Below, one piece after another: positions 8,477 through 17,952 of a DNA stretch of 64,000 bases. This DNA comes from Halomonas sp. MCCC 1A13316 (GTDB lineage Bacteria; Pseudomonadota; Gammaproteobacteria; Pseudomonadales; Halomonadaceae). The notes under the pieces were generated by a model. That model searched no databases and was not told the DNA's origin. It saw only the letters and a program-made list of their open reading frames with translations. The DNA is taken from NCBI RefSeq assembly GCF_014931605.1, contig NZ_CP053382.1, positions 1,550,001 through 1,614,000 of the forward strand, read 5' to 3'. The position numbers and the translations under genes are program-made. Numbering within the stretch: position 1 is the stretch's first letter; every line of letters starts with the position of its first letter.

Positions 8477-10036
8477 ATGGTCATTCGAAACGAGGCTTGG
8501 AAGGGGCTGTTATGGGCTCTGTTGACAGTAACCGTCCTGGGGTGGGACATCGAGAGCGAGGCTCAGGAGTCAACGCGCAGCGTGGCGATGCCAATCGAGG
8601 GTCGAACGGTTGCGGTGGCGGTGGCACTGAACAAGGCCCAGGTATTGCAGTTCCCCCGGGCGGTGCGGGTGGTGTCGGTGGGAAATCCCGAGATCGCCGA
8701 TATCGTGGTGATGGGCTCGCGGCAGATCTACGTGCTGGGCAAGTCCACCGGCACCACCAACGTGGTGCTGTGGGACCAGTCGGAGAATATCGAGGGCACC
8801 CTCAACGTGACCGTCACCCATGACCTCGAGACGCTCAAGAGCAATCTTCACGAACTGCTGCCAGGCGAGAGCATCCAGGTGCGCTCGGCCCAGGATGGCA
8901 TCGTGCTCAGCGGCGAAGTCTCCAGCGCCGAGCGCCTCGAGACCGCGTTGCGGCTGGCCAATCGCTACGCCGGCGGCGAGGAGGGCATCGTACTCAACCT
9001 GATGCAGGTGGGCGGGGCACAGCAGGTGATGCTCGACGTCAAAGTGGCAGAGGTGTCGCGTTCGCTGGTCAAGCGGCTCGAGGCCAACTTCAACGTCTTC
9101 AACGTGGGTTCGTCGGCATTCCGCGGCGGAGCGGTCAGCGGGGGGGCGAGTTTTCCCGATGCCGTTTTCGAGGGGGCAGAAGGCCTGGGAGGCCGGCTGC
9201 CGGTTTTCGGCGGTGGAACGCCGATCGGCCCGGTTGTCGATGAGTTTGCCCCCGCGACGGCCACCATTGCGGATACCGGCATCTTCGCCAGCTACCTGCG
9301 AGGCGACTACCTGCTCAACCTGGTGCTGGACGCCGCCAGCCGCGAGGGCGTGGCCAAGATCCTCGCCGAACCCAACCTGACCACCCTGACCGGACAGCCC
9401 GCTCGCTTCCTGGCCGGCGGCGAATTTCCCATTCCCGTGCCTCAGGGCGACGGTCAGGTGGCCATCGAGCACAAGGAGTTCGGGGTAGGGCTTGGCTTCC
9501 TGCCGGTGGTGCTGGACTCCGGCACGATCAATCTTCAGGTGGATGTCTCCGTTTCCGACCTGGTGCCGGCCAATAGCCTGCAGGTGGGGGTCGGCAGCGG
9601 AGTGAGCACCCAGTTCTTCGTCCCCGCGCTGTCCAAGCGTAGCGCCAGCTCCACCGTGGAGCTGGCCACCGGCCAGACCATAGCCATCGCCGGCATGCTC
9701 AACGAGAGCCTGCGCGAGAACGTCTCCAAGATGCCCGGGCTGGGAGAGGTACCGGTGCTGGGGGCACTGTTTCGTAGCCAGGAATATATCAAGGAGCAGA
9801 CCGAACTGGTGATCTTCGTCACCCCGCGTCTGGCTCGTTCCTTTTCGCCCGATCAGGTGCGCCTGCCCACCGGTTCCTTCGTCCCGCCGAGCGATCTCGA
9901 ATTCTATCTGCTGGGTAGCTTCCGGTCCCTCGAGGAGGGTGGCAGCCAGCGTCCGCGGCCCTCGAGCCTGGACCTGGAAATGATGTCGAGCCGTCGGGAA
10001 GGCGGTACCGAAGGGCGTTTCGGCCATGACCTCTGA
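8477..10036 (+). CDS. cpaC: Tad secretin (outer-membrane channel) CpaC/RcpA
   Basis: Outer-membrane secretin through which the Flp pilus leaves the cell, 519 residues. It has a signal peptide (cleavage near ESEA/QES) and an N-terminal pilus/secretin domain (NKAQVLQFPRAVRVVSVGNPEIADIVVM...GTTNVVLWD). A BON-like segment (LHELLPGESIQVRSAQDGIVLSGEVSSAERLETALRLA) comes next, and then the C-terminal secretin domain with its hallmark AEPNLTTLTGQPARFLAGGEFPIPV and VPVLGALFRS. The ATG at 8477 has GGGAGA 6 nt upstream and starts exactly at the signal peptide, so earlier in-frame codons are rejected. Confidence 0.94.
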   Translation: MVIRNEAWKGLLWALLTVTVLGWDIESEAQESTRSVAMPIEGRTVAVAVALNKAQVLQFPRAVRVVSVGNPEIADIVVMGSRQIYVLGKSTGTTNVVLWDQSENIEGTLNVTVTHDLETLKSNLHELLPGESIQVRSAQDGIVLSGEVSSAERLETALRLANRYAGGEEGIVLNLMQVGGAQQVMLDVKVAEVSRSLVKRLEANFNVFNVGSSAFRGGAVSGGASFPDAVFEGAEGLGGRLPVFGGGTPIGPVVDEFAPATATIADTGIFASYLRGDYLLNLVLDAASREGVAKILAEPNLTTLTGQPARFLAGGEFPIPVPQGDGQVAIEHKEFGVGLGFLPVVLDSGTINLQVDVSVSDLVPANSLQVGVGSGVSTQFFVPALSKRSASSTVELATGQTIAIAGMLNESLRENVSKMPGLGEVPVLGALFRSQEYIKEQTELVIFVTPRLARSFSPDQVRLPTGSFVPPSDLEFYLLGSFRSLEEGGSQRPRPSSLDLEMMSSRREGGTEGRFGHDL

Positions 10037-10082
10037 ACGCTGCTCACTAATGCTACTCCGGCCTAGCCAAGGGGAATGCACC

Positions 10083-10376
10083 ATGACCGATTACCACATC
10101 AAGAGAGTTACTGCGCACCGGGGCGGCAATGCCGCGGGGGCCATTCGCTGCTTGGGATTTTTAGCCCTCGCCCTGGTGCTTTCAGCGTGCACGGCACCGC
10201 GGCCGGGGGCCGATCTGCCCCCCTACGGCGACACCGTTCGACATACCAGGGAAATCCAGACCTATGAACCGGGTGATGCCGTACCGCCGCTGCATGGTGC
10301 CAAGGCGGCCGAGGCAATGCGTACCTATCGCTTGCCGCCCGCTGGGGCTCCGCTGGCGCCAGGCGCCATGCAGTGA
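10083..10376 (+). CDS. Small lipoprotein of the tad locus
   Basis: A 97-residue protein with a lipoprotein signal sequence (CLGFLALALVLSAC), predicted to be lipidated on the Cys of LSAC. The mature part is only about 60 residues and Pro/Ala-rich (YEPGDAVPPLHGAKAAEAMRTYRLPP). It sits where RcpB/CpaD-type lipoproteins are often encoded, between secretin and TadZ, so it may be a pilotin-like partner of the secretin, but it is much shorter than CpaD and I cannot assign it to that family. AAGGGG lies upstream of the ATG. Confidence 0.75.
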   Translation: MTDYHIKRVTAHRGGNAAGAIRCLGFLALALVLSACTAPRPGADLPPYGDTVRHTREIQTYEPGDAVPPLHGAKAAEAMRTYRLPPAGAPLAPGAMQ

Positions 10377-10466
10377 AACGGGCTGCCCAGCCACACTGCC
10401 GGCCGCAACAAGAGCGCAACAGGATTGGCTTGAGGCCAGCAACTTCGATAACAAGCAGGTGACACG

Positions 10467-11651
10467 ATGCGCAGACAGCTCGAGATTCAGCTGACGGGAA
10501 GGTCCCAGGAGCAGCTGCGGTCCCTGGAGGCGCTCTTGTGCAGCCAAGGCGATATCCAGGTGAACTCACGGCTGATGGTCAATGGCAACATCGATCCCCT
10601 GGAGGGGGTCTCGCCGCTGCCCGATGCGCTGGTACTGCTGGTCGGCGATCACTGGGAGGCGGAACTCATGGCAATTTGCGAACGACCGGCCAGCGAGCGT
10701 CCACCGCTACTGGTGGTTGGGCCGAAGGGCAATGTGGAGCTGATCCGGCTTGCCATGCGCGCCGGTGCTCGTGATTTTTTCTCCCCCCCAATCGACGACG
10801 GCGAAATCATCCAGTTCTTGCGTGAGCTGGCACGCGATCGCCCGAAGGTCTCAGGGCGGGAATGCCGCACAACAGCGGTGATCAACGCCAAGGGCGGTTC
10901 CGGCGCCAGCCTGGTGGCGGCCAACCTGGCCCACCGGCTGGCCCGCAATGACCGCAGCACGGTGCTGGTCGACATGGACGTTCAATTCGGCTGCCTTCCG
11001 CTCTATTTCAACCTTGTACCCGATCACGGCCTGGTACGGGCCTTGGAATCCGCCGACAACCTGGATGCACTGGCCATGGCAGCCTACGTACAACAGCACG
11101 ATAGCGGGTTGGGGCTACTCGCCTCATCGCCAGAGGACCGTGCCAGCTTGGCTGAGGTGCCCGAGGCGCGAGTCGAACAGGTGCTGGAGGTGCTGGGTCA
11201 GGCCCATGACGAAGTGGTAGTGGACTTGCCACGCTGGATCAATGGGGCAACCGCCTGCGTGTTGGAGCGGGCCGACCGCGTGCTGATGGTGATGCAACAA
11301 AGCGTGGCCCATCTCCATGACGCCCAGCGTCTGCGCGATGTGCTCGTTCATGAGCTTCGGATCTCGCCGGCGCGGATCAGCGTAGTGGTCAACCGCTACG
11401 ACAGGAAGAACGATGTCGACCTCAATGCCATCGGCAATGCCTTGCCGGGGCTGTCGCTGCACACCCTGCCCAATGATTTCAAGCGCGCCAGCCACAGCAT
11501 CAACATGGGCAGCCCCCTGCGTGACATCGCCCCCAAGGCACCGCTGACACGCCAGATCAAGGCGTTGGTCGAGGCGCTGGATGCTCCATCGGGGCATGGC
11601 GCAGTCAGAAAACGCTCCTTGCTGGGCTGGGCGCTGCCTCTCCGGCACTGA
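10467..11651 (+). CDS. tadZ: Pilus localisation ATPase TadZ/CpaE
   Basis: MinD/ParA-like protein that places the Tad machine in the cell. Residues 1-125 form a receiver-like N-terminal domain that lacks a clear phosphoacceptor and ends in ARDFFSPPID, with Pro in place of the usual Lys. The C-terminal ATPase has a deviant Walker A, NAKGGSGAS, with K142, followed by VLVDMDVQFG and a MinD-type core. Length 394 matches CpaE/TadZ. The gene precedes tadA with a 93-nt gap. Confidence 0.9.
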   Translation: MRRQLEIQLTGRSQEQLRSLEALLCSQGDIQVNSRLMVNGNIDPLEGVSPLPDALVLLVGDHWEAELMAICERPASERPPLLVVGPKGNVELIRLAMRAGARDFFSPPIDDGEIIQFLRELARDRPKVSGRECRTTAVINAKGGSGASLVAANLAHRLARNDRSTVLVDMDVQFGCLPLYFNLVPDHGLVRALESADNLDALAMAAYVQQHDSGLGLLASSPEDRASLAEVPEARVEQVLEVLGQAHDEVVVDLPRWINGATACVLERADRVLMVMQQSVAHLHDAQRLRDVLVHELRISPARISVVVNRYDRKNDVDLNAIGNALPGLSLHTLPNDFKRASHSINMGSPLRDIAPKAPLTRQIKALVEALDAPSGHGAVRKRSLLGWALPLRH

Positions 11652-11744
11652 GCAAGCCGACAGGGTTTCGACGAGAAGCGACAAGTTCACTGATGACTGA
11701 CCGGAACGAACAGGCATCAACGGGGTGCACTCAGGAGAAAGGCC

Positions 11745-13109
11745 ATGATTCCGCGCGAGCGTACAGTTTCCGATCACAATAGCGAATTACGCGCCGGCTG
11801 GGCCGGGCGCGGTGCCGGCCGGTTGTCGCAGGAGGAGCAGGAGTACAAGCAGAAGCTCTTCCGCAAGCTGGTCAAGGTAATGGACCTGACCCTGCTGAGC
11901 ACGCTGGACGAACGAGAGGCGCGCCTGCAGGTGCAGCAGGTGTGCGAGTCGCTGATGAGCAAGGAGACCTTGCCGTTCAACGCCGGAGTACGCCAGCGTA
12001 TCGTCACCGAACTGCAGGACGAGGTGCTGGGTCTGGGCCCGCTGGAAACCCTGCTCGCCGACAAGTCGATTTCCGACATCTTGGTCAACGGCACCACACC
12101 CATCTACGTGGAGCGGCGCGGCAAGCTGGAACAGACCACGCTGCGCTTCGACAGCGACGCTCATCTCATGAGCATCATCGATCGTATCGTTTCAAGCGTC
12201 GGGCGGCGTGTTGACGAGTCTTCCCCCATGGTCGATGCGCGCCTCAAGGATGGTTCGCGGGTCAACGCGGTCATCCCGCCGCTGGCCATCGATGGACCCA
12301 TTCTCTCCATACGCCGCTTCGCCGTGGAACGTCTGGGTATCGACAGCCTGATCGAGTACGGCAGTGTATCGCCGGAAATCGCCCGCCTGCTCGAGAAGGT
12401 CGTCCATGGACGACTCAACGTGCTGGTCTCCGGCGGTACCGGTGCCGGCAAGACCACCTTGCTCAACGTGCTCTCGAGCTTCATTCCCCACGATGAACGT
12501 ATCGTTACCATTGAGGATTCCGCCGAGCTGCAGCTCCAACAGCCACATGTGGGGCGGCTCGAGACGCGCCCACCCAATATCGAGGGCAAGGGCGAGATCA
12601 GCCAGCGCGACCTGGTGCGCAACAGCCTGCGCATGCGTCCCGACCGAATCATCGTCGGTGAGGTACGCGGGGGCGAAGCTTTCGACATGCTGCAGGCGAT
12701 GAACACGGGCCACGACGGCTCGCTGACCACCATCCATGCCAACACGCCCCGCGATGCATTGACGCGCATCGAGAACATGGTGGCCATGAGCGGCTTTCAG
12801 TTGCCACCGCAGGCGTTGCGCTCGCAGATCGCCTCGGCCATCGACGTGGTAGTGCAGGTCGAGCGCCAGGAGGATGGCGTGCGCCGCCTGGTCAGCGTGC
12901 AGGAGGTCAATGGCCAGGAGGGCGAGATCATCACCATGTCGGAGATCTTCCGCTTCGACCGCGAAGGGGTGGATGCCGAGGGCAAGGTGGTCGGCCGCTA
13001 CGTGGCGACCGGCGTGGTGCCGGGCTTCCACGATCACCTCAAGCGGCGCGGGCTCGATCCGGGCCTGGAGATCTTTCAGAACGCGGGAGGCGTGCGGTCA
13101 TGGATCTGA
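11745..13109 (+). CDS. tadA: Tad secretion ATPase TadA/CpaF
   Basis: Hexameric cytoplasmic ATPase that powers Flp pilus assembly (type II/IV secretion superfamily). Visible motifs: Walker [10 protein letters not shown] at 230-238, Asp box around [12 protein letters not shown] (253-264), Walker [12 protein letters not shown] at 301-311, and His box [14 protein letters not shown] at 326-339. The N-terminal region with [19 protein letters not shown] is typical of CpaF. Length 454. An AGGAGA ribosome site precedes the ATG, and the stop overlaps tadB by 10 nt. Confidence 0.96.
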   Translation: MIPRERTVSDHNSELRAGWAGRGAGRLSQEEQEYKQKLFRKLVKVMDLTLLSTLDEREARLQVQQVCESLMSKETLPFNAGVRQRIVTELQDEVLGLGPLETLLADKSISDILVNGTTPIYVERRGKLEQTTLRFDSDAHLMSIIDRIVSSVGRRVDESSPMVDARLKDGSRVNAVIPPLAIDGPILSIRRFAVERLGIDSLIEYGSVSPEIARLLEKVVHGRLNVLVSGGTGAGKTTLLNVLSSFIPHDERIVTIEDSAELQLQQPHVGRLETRPPNIEGKGEISQRDLVRNSLRMRPDRIIVGEVRGGEAFDMLQAMNTGHDGSLTTIHANTPRDALTRIENMVAMSGFQLPPQALRSQIASAIDVVVQVERQEDGVRRLVSVQEVNGQEGEIITMSEIFRFDREGVDAEGKVVGRYVATGVVPGFHDHLKRRGLDPGLEIFQNAGGVRSWI

Positions 13110-14098
13110 GCGGCCTGCTTGAGATCGAGCTTTCCGACGAGATCATTGTCGTCGGCATGATCTTCATTGCCGTCTTCCTGCTAATGCAGAGCTTCCTGGT
13201 GCCCGCCTTCGGCGAGAATCGCCAGGCGCAAAAGCGACTAAAGAAGCGCCTACGGGCGATCAATAGCGATGCTCAGCAGGGCACCGCAACGCTGATACAG
13301 AGCAAGTACCTGCGCGAACTCTCCCCCTTGGAGCGTTTACTGGAACGCCTGCCAGGCATGGAGCGTCTGCATCAGCTCATCGAACAGGCTGGGCAGGAGA
13401 CGCCTGCCTATCGGGTAGTGCTCTACTCGGTTTGCCTGGGCGGCGTCAGCGGGGTGGCCGGCTATCTGCTGCTGCCTCAGCCGTTGCTTGGCGTGCTGCT
13501 GGGTCTGGGCGTGGCGGCCTTCCCCTTCATGCGCCTGACACGCGCCCGCAAGCGTCGCCTGGCACGTTTCGAGGAGCAGTTGCCCGATGCGTTGATCATC
13601 ATGGCCCGCGCCCTGCGCGCCGGTCATCCCTTCAGTGACGCCATGCAATTGGTGGCTGAGGAATTGGCAGATCCCGTCGCCAGCGAGTTTCGCATTGCCT
13701 TCATGGAAATAAATTATGGCGGCGATGTGCGCGGCTCCTTGCTTGGCCTGCTGCGGCGTGTGCAGAGCGTGACGGTCATGATCTTCGTCACCTCGGTTCT
13801 GATTCAGAAGGAGACCGGTGGCAACCTCGCCGAGCTGCTCGACAACTTAGCTGCCGTGGTGCGCGAACGCTTCCGCTTCCAGCGCAAGGTGCGCACCCTC
13901 TCGGCCGAGGGGCGAATGGCTGGCTGGATTCTTTCGCTGCTGCCTTTCGCCCTGGGAGGAATTCTCATGCTGATCAATCCCGAATTCATACCGATGCTCA
14001 CCGAGGACCCCTTGGGCCGCCAACTGGTCGTGGTGGCTTTCGTCATGGTGGTCATCGGCATCCTGTGGCTGCGCAAGATCGTGCGTGTCGAGGTGTGA
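13100..14098 (+). CDS. tadB: Tad inner-membrane platform protein TadB
   Basis: Polytopic inner-membrane protein of the type II secretion F family, 332 residues, forming the assembly platform with TadC. N-terminal membrane helix ([20 protein letters not shown]), a second pair near residues 110-150, then the T2SSF domain ([28 protein letters not shown], residues about 170-300) and two C-terminal helices. Translation is coupled to tadA by a 10-nt overlap. Confidence 0.94.
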   Translation: MDLSGLLEIELSDEIIVVGMIFIAVFLLMQSFLVPAFGENRQAQKRLKKRLRAINSDAQQGTATLIQSKYLRELSPLERLLERLPGMERLHQLIEQAGQETPAYRVVLYSVCLGGVSGVAGYLLLPQPLLGVLLGLGVAAFPFMRLTRARKRRLARFEEQLPDALIIMARALRAGHPFSDAMQLVAEELADPVASEFRIAFMEINYGGDVRGSLLGLLRRVQSVTVMIFVTSVLIQKETGGNLAELLDNLAAVVRERFRFQRKVRTLSAEGRMAGWILSLLPFALGGILMLINPEFIPMLTEDPLGRQLVVVAFVMVVIGILWLRKIVRVEV

Positions 14099-14110
14099 GG
14101 AGGCGATGAA

Positions 14111-15085
14111 ATGGAAACTCTCCTGATATGGCTGCAGCCAATGAGTGATTGGTTGGGTGACCCAGCGGCGGCACGGCTAGGTTTTGCTGGCCTGCTTGGG
14201 TTGGCGGTCTTTGCCTTTCTTATCGCGCTGATGATGGTGGTGATGGGTCTTTCCGATCCATTGCGCCGCCGCCTGCGCCGCCTGGAAACAGCGGCGGCTG
14301 GTGGTACGACGGGTGCCCAAACGGGCCTTCGCGAATGGCTCGGCCCCATGGGCGAGCGCCTGGTGCCTACTGAGGAAGAGGCCAGGAGCCGCATTGCGCG
14401 GGACCTCCGCCGCGCCGGCAAGCGCACGCCAGGGGCGCTCAACACCTTCTTCGGCATTCGCCTGCTATTCACTGTAGTGCCTCCGCTGTCCATGTTGATG
14501 GTGCTGCCCTTCCTGCGCATTCCGCTCAACATAGGGGCCTTATTGATTGCTTGTCTGGCGGTAGCGGGTTATCTGCTGCCGCGCTTCTGGCTTGATCGGG
14601 CCATCAAGGTGCGCTCGAAACTGATCAGCCGTGGCCTGCCTGATGCTCTCGATCTGCTGGTGGTATGCAGTGAGGCGGGGCTGGGCCTGGGAGCCGCCAT
14701 CCAGCGCGTGGCGCGCGATCTTGAGATCAGCCACCCGGAGCTGGCCGATGAACTGCACCTCTACGGTTTGCAGACCCGGGCCGGCATGGATAACAGGACG
14801 GCATTGCGTGACCTCGAGGAGCGCACCGGCGTCGAGGACGTCCGCGGGCTGGTCACCACCCTGCTGCAGAGCATGCGCTTCGGTACCAGCATCGCCTTGA
14901 CCTTGCGCCTGTTCGCCGCGGAACTGCGCGACAAGCGCACCCAGCAGGCGGAGGAGCGAGCCGCCAAGGTCAGCACCAAGATGCTTTTCCCGCTGATCTT
15001 CTGCATTCTGCCGAGCTTCCTGCTGGTGACACTGGGGCCGCCGATTCTGGGCGTGATCGCAGCGTTTTCCCGGCAGGGACTGTAG
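14111..15085 (+). CDS. tadC: Tad inner-membrane platform protein TadC
   Basis: Paralogue of TadB, 324 residues, with the same T2SSF fold: membrane helices near the N-terminus (LLGLAVFAFLIALMMVVMGL) and at 115-160, the cytoplasmic domain with SRGLPDALDLLVVCSEAGLGLGAAIQRVARDL, and a final helix (FPLIFCILPSFLLVTLG). A GAGGAGG site lies just upstream of the ATG. The order tadB-tadC is invariant in Tad loci. Confidence 0.94.
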   Translation: METLLIWLQPMSDWLGDPAAARLGFAGLLGLAVFAFLIALMMVVMGLSDPLRRRLRRLETAAAGGTTGAQTGLREWLGPMGERLVPTEEEARSRIARDLRRAGKRTPGALNTFFGIRLLFTVVPPLSMLMVLPFLRIPLNIGALLIACLAVAGYLLPRFWLDRAIKVRSKLISRGLPDALDLLVVCSEAGLGLGAAIQRVARDLEISHPELADELHLYGLQTRAGMDNRTALRDLEERTGVEDVRGLVTTLLQSMRFGTSIALTLRLFAAELRDKRTQQAEERAAKVSTKMLFPLIFCILPSFLLVTLGPPILGVIAAFSRQGL

Positions 15086-15134
15086 TGACAAACGCCGTTA
15101 CCGTGACGGGGCGAGAACTGAAGAGGTACATGAC

Positions 15135-16079
15135 ATGAAAAATCTCAAGAAGAAGGCGAACTGTGCCGTTTTCCTGCTGGCCCTAGGTCTCGCTGGCTGT
15201 GCGACGACCGACCGGCCGACAGGCTCGGATCCCTACGCGGCGCTGGGTAGCGATGCTTCCCCTGTGGAGTACGGTACGGCGTTTCCCGTCGCATCGCCGG
15301 AAGAGGCCTACCGCAACGGTGCCGCCGCGATGCGCGCGCGCGATCCCGACCGTGCTCTATTCGAGTACCTGCGCGGCCTGCGCATGGAAAGGACCCCCCA
15401 GGCGGATCCGCTCTACTACGTGGGGATCATTCACCATGGGCGGGGCAACCAAGACCTGGCGGAGAAGGCTTACCGCTGGGCGCTGGAGGTGGACGACAGC
15501 CACGTGGGGGCGCGCACGGCACTGGGCGTCGCCCTGCTGGAACAGCGCGAGTACGACGCTGCCGAACAGCACCTTCAGCCGCTGGTGTCGCGGCCCGGTG
15601 CGCCCTGGCAGGCGCACAACGCCCTGGGCGTGATCGCCGATATACGCAGCGAGTTCGAACTGGCTCGGGGCCACTACGAAAAAGCGCTCGAGGCCGGCCC
15701 CAATACGCCGCTGGTGCTCAACAACCTGGGCTATTCCCGTTACCTGGCCGGCGACTGGGATGGCGCCCGGCAATCGCTGCGCCGCGCGGTGAGTGCCAAC
15801 CCCGGCTATGAGCTGGCCTGGCGCAACCTTGGCCTGGTATACGCCCGCGAGGGGGACTTCGAAACGGCGGTCGAGGCGGTGGCGCGCAATGGGGACCGCG
15901 CCAAGGCTTACAACGACATCGGCTACATCTCGATGCTGGAAGGGCGCTACGAGGATGCCATGGGGTTCTTCGAGGAAGCAATGCGCCTGTCGCCAGCCTA
16001 TTACATTACGGCAAGCCAGAATGCCAGGAACCTGGACAACCTGATGCGGCGTAGCAGTAACACGCAGACTGCCAACTAG
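15135..16079 (+). CDS. tadD: Tad TPR lipoprotein TadD
   Basis: Lipoprotein of 314 residues with signal peptide and lipobox LAGC (Cys near residue 22), followed by tetratricopeptide repeats (for example LYYVGIIHHGRGNQDLAEKAYRWALEVD, NALGVIADIRSEFELARGHYEKAL and AYNDIGYISMLEGRYEDAMGFFEEAM). TadD-type proteins assist secretin assembly at the outer membrane. Encoded between the platform genes and the pseudopilins. Confidence 0.9.
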   Translation: MKNLKKKANCAVFLLALGLAGCATTDRPTGSDPYAALGSDASPVEYGTAFPVASPEEAYRNGAAAMRARDPDRALFEYLRGLRMERTPQADPLYYVGIIHHGRGNQDLAEKAYRWALEVDDSHVGARTALGVALLEQREYDAAEQHLQPLVSRPGAPWQAHNALGVIADIRSEFELARGHYEKALEAGPNTPLVLNNLGYSRYLAGDWDGARQSLRRAVSANPGYELAWRNLGLVYAREGDFETAVEAVARNGDRAKAYNDIGYISMLEGRYEDAMGFFEEAMRLSPAYYITASQNARNLDNLMRRSSNTQTAN

Positions 16080-16101
16080 GGCATGAAGGGGAGAGGCGGC
16101 C

Positions 16102-16578
16102 ATGAAAAGGGTGCGCTCGTTACATAAGCAGCAAGGGGCGGAAGTGGTCGAGTTTGCGCTCACGGCTGTACTGCTGTTCATCCTGCTGTTCGGCATGATC
16201 GAGTTCAGCGTTGCGCTTTATGACAAGGCGGTATTGACCAACGCGAGTCGTGAAGGTGCTAGGACGGGGATACTCTTTCGCCCCCAGCCTCGGAATGCAT
16301 CAGAGGCAAATTCTTTTAAATGCAATGAGTCGCAACAAGGTGAGGATGAAGATGTCCGAAGCGCTGTTTGCGGGTATGCCGAGCAGTACCTGATTTCGCT
16401 GGGTGGCCCGGCGGAATTGGCCATCAGCGTTGTACGCTCGGATGCCAATATGCCGCCAGGTAACGAGGTAGAGGTGACCGTTGATTATTCCTACCAATTT
16501 CTTCTGTTGCCGGGCTTCATCGGTACCTTGGGGGATCTCATCGAGATCCAGGCTGTCACCAGCATGCGGGCTGAGTAG
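16102..16578 (+). CDS. tadE: TadE-family pseudopilin
   Basis: A 158-residue protein with a class III-like processing site: basic leader KQQG, then AEVVEF with Glu at +5 and a hydrophobic helix (LTAVLLFILLFGMIEFSVALY). The following segment, AVLTNASREGARTGI, is diagnostic for TadE. It should be cleaved by the same peptidase as Flp and act as a minor pilin. Only 2 nt separate it from tadG. Confidence 0.9.
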   Translation: MKRVRSLHKQQGAEVVEFALTAVLLFILLFGMIEFSVALYDKAVLTNASREGARTGILFRPQPRNASEANSFKCNESQQGEDEDVRSAVCGYAEQYLISLGGPAELAISVVRSDANMPPGNEVEVTVDYSYQFLLLPGFIGTLGDLIEIQAVTSMRAE

Positions 16579-16580
16579 TC

Positions 16581-17891
16581 ATGAATAATGTCAAGATGGT
16601 TCGGGTTACGCGCCGCTGGGGTGCAAGACAGCGGCAGAAGGGGGTGTCGGTCGTTCTCGTGGCCGTTTCTCTCGTTGTCCTGTTGGGTTTCATGGCGCTT
16701 GCCGTAGATGTCGGAAATCTCTATGTGGCCAGAAACGAGCTGCATAACGCCGCGGATGCGGGCTCCCTAGCGGGGGCACGCTTCCTGTACGTGAAAGATG
16801 GCTCCTGGGTTAATGATGGTATGGAAGCCTACGATCCGGATGATCCGAACGATCCCTTCAAGAGCGCTGAGGTTCGGGCAAGGGAGGCGGCAGAAGCCAA
16901 CAATAGCCAGAATTCACCGGTAGAGGTGCGTGTTGAGGAAACGGTAAGAGGCCACTGGAGTTTCGCTAATCAGGCCTTTACGCCCAACATGAGTGCTGTC
17001 GAACCGGTGGATCTCTTTGGGGAAGAGGCGTCTACGGAAGAGCTGGATAAAAACATCAATTTTATCAATGCTGTGCAGGTGGTGACGGAACGGAATAAGA
17101 CGCCTGTCGAAACGTTTTTTGCGCGTGTCTTGGGCATAAATAATGTAGAAGTAACAGCCCGCTCGGTGGCCTATATCGGCTTTGCCGGGACGTTGCGGCC
17201 ACAGGATGTCGATCAGCCCATTGCGTTGTGTAAACAGGCGCTGCTGGATCCCAGTGGTAACTACTCATGCGATGTGGGTCGCTTCATACCCGACGGCGAC
17301 CAGACAGGAGGCTGGACCAACTTCGAGCATGATACCACAGGTGCCACCAATGCAAATGAACTTCGCGATCTTGTCGAGGGAGATGGCAATGAAAACGAAA
17401 TGTACTTCGGCGAGGATATCGCCACCAACAATGGCCAAGTGCAGACAGCATTTCAAGCCTTTCATGACCGTTGGGTAGATGAGACGAATAGAGAGATTAC
17501 CTGGACGCTGACACTGCCAGTTATCGATTGCGAGGATGGCGTCGCACCCAGTAATCGGCTGGTGGGCGCTGTGACGGTGCATATTGTCTGGGTCGTAAGC
17601 AATGCCCAGGAGACCAAGATCGATGAATTTGCGCCTGAGCGCATGGATCTCGCTCCTGATTCCGAAGACGTCGAGTGGCCAGGTTCCTGGGAGCACGCCA
17701 GTACGGATGGGCAAGAGCGCTGGGATGATTTTACCGAGCACTTTGGGCTGCAGTTTCAGAATGGTGACCCAGCGGATTGGCGCAAGATGAGCATCTACTT
17801 CCTGCCCAGTTGCAGCGTTCACGAACCTAAAGGGCAGACCGGCGGGGAAAATTTTGGGATTTTGGCCGAGATTCCGGTCCTGGTGAACTGA
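16581..17891 (+). CDS. tadG: TadG-like pilus assembly protein
   Basis: 436 residues. The N-terminus carries the TadE/TadG-type segment QKGVSVVLVAVSLVVLLGFMALAVDVGNLYVARNELHNAADAGSLAGA (stated here only as the region at about residues 19-66), a membrane helix followed by the AADAGSLAGA signature of TadG. The remainder is an acidic periplasmic or surface domain without a recognisable VWA MIDAS motif, unlike some TadG proteins. Likely cell-envelope anchor of the pilus. Last gene of the locus, followed by a strong terminator. Confidence 0.85.
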   Translation: MNNVKMVRVTRRWGARQRQKGVSVVLVAVSLVVLLGFMALAVDVGNLYVARNELHNAADAGSLAGARFLYVKDGSWVNDGMEAYDPDDPNDPFKSAEVRAREAAEANNSQNSPVEVRVEETVRGHWSFANQAFTPNMSAVEPVDLFGEEASTEELDKNINFINAVQVVTERNKTPVETFFARVLGINNVEVTARSVAYIGFAGTLRPQDVDQPIALCKQALLDPSGNYSCDVGRFIPDGDQTGGWTNFEHDTTGATNANELRDLVEGDGNENEMYFGEDIATNNGQVQTAFQAFHDRWVDETNREITWTLTLPVIDCEDGVAPSNRLVGAVTVHIVWVVSNAQETKIDEFAPERMDLAPDSEDVEWPGSWEHASTDGQERWDDFTEHFGLQFQNGDPADWRKMSIYFLPSCSVHEPKGQTGGENFGILAEIPVLVN

Positions 17892-17901
17892 TGTCCTCTT
17901 T

Positions 17902-17943
17902 GGCGCTGACCGGCTCCCTGCCTTTGCGGTCAGCGCCCTTTTT
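17902..17943. terminator. Terminator at the end of the tad locus
   Basis: GGCGCTGACCG (17902-17912) pairs perfectly with CGGTCAGCGCC (17927-17937), followed by CTTTTT. It separates tadG from the converging AraC-type gene and could act in both directions. Confidence 0.85.
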
Positions 17944-17952
17944 CTTCAGCAG

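Noticed and set aside
8570..10084. 504-codon open frame antisense to the secretin gene
   Set aside because: No recognisable domain, biased His/Gln composition and complete overlap with cpaC, whose motifs are unmistakable.
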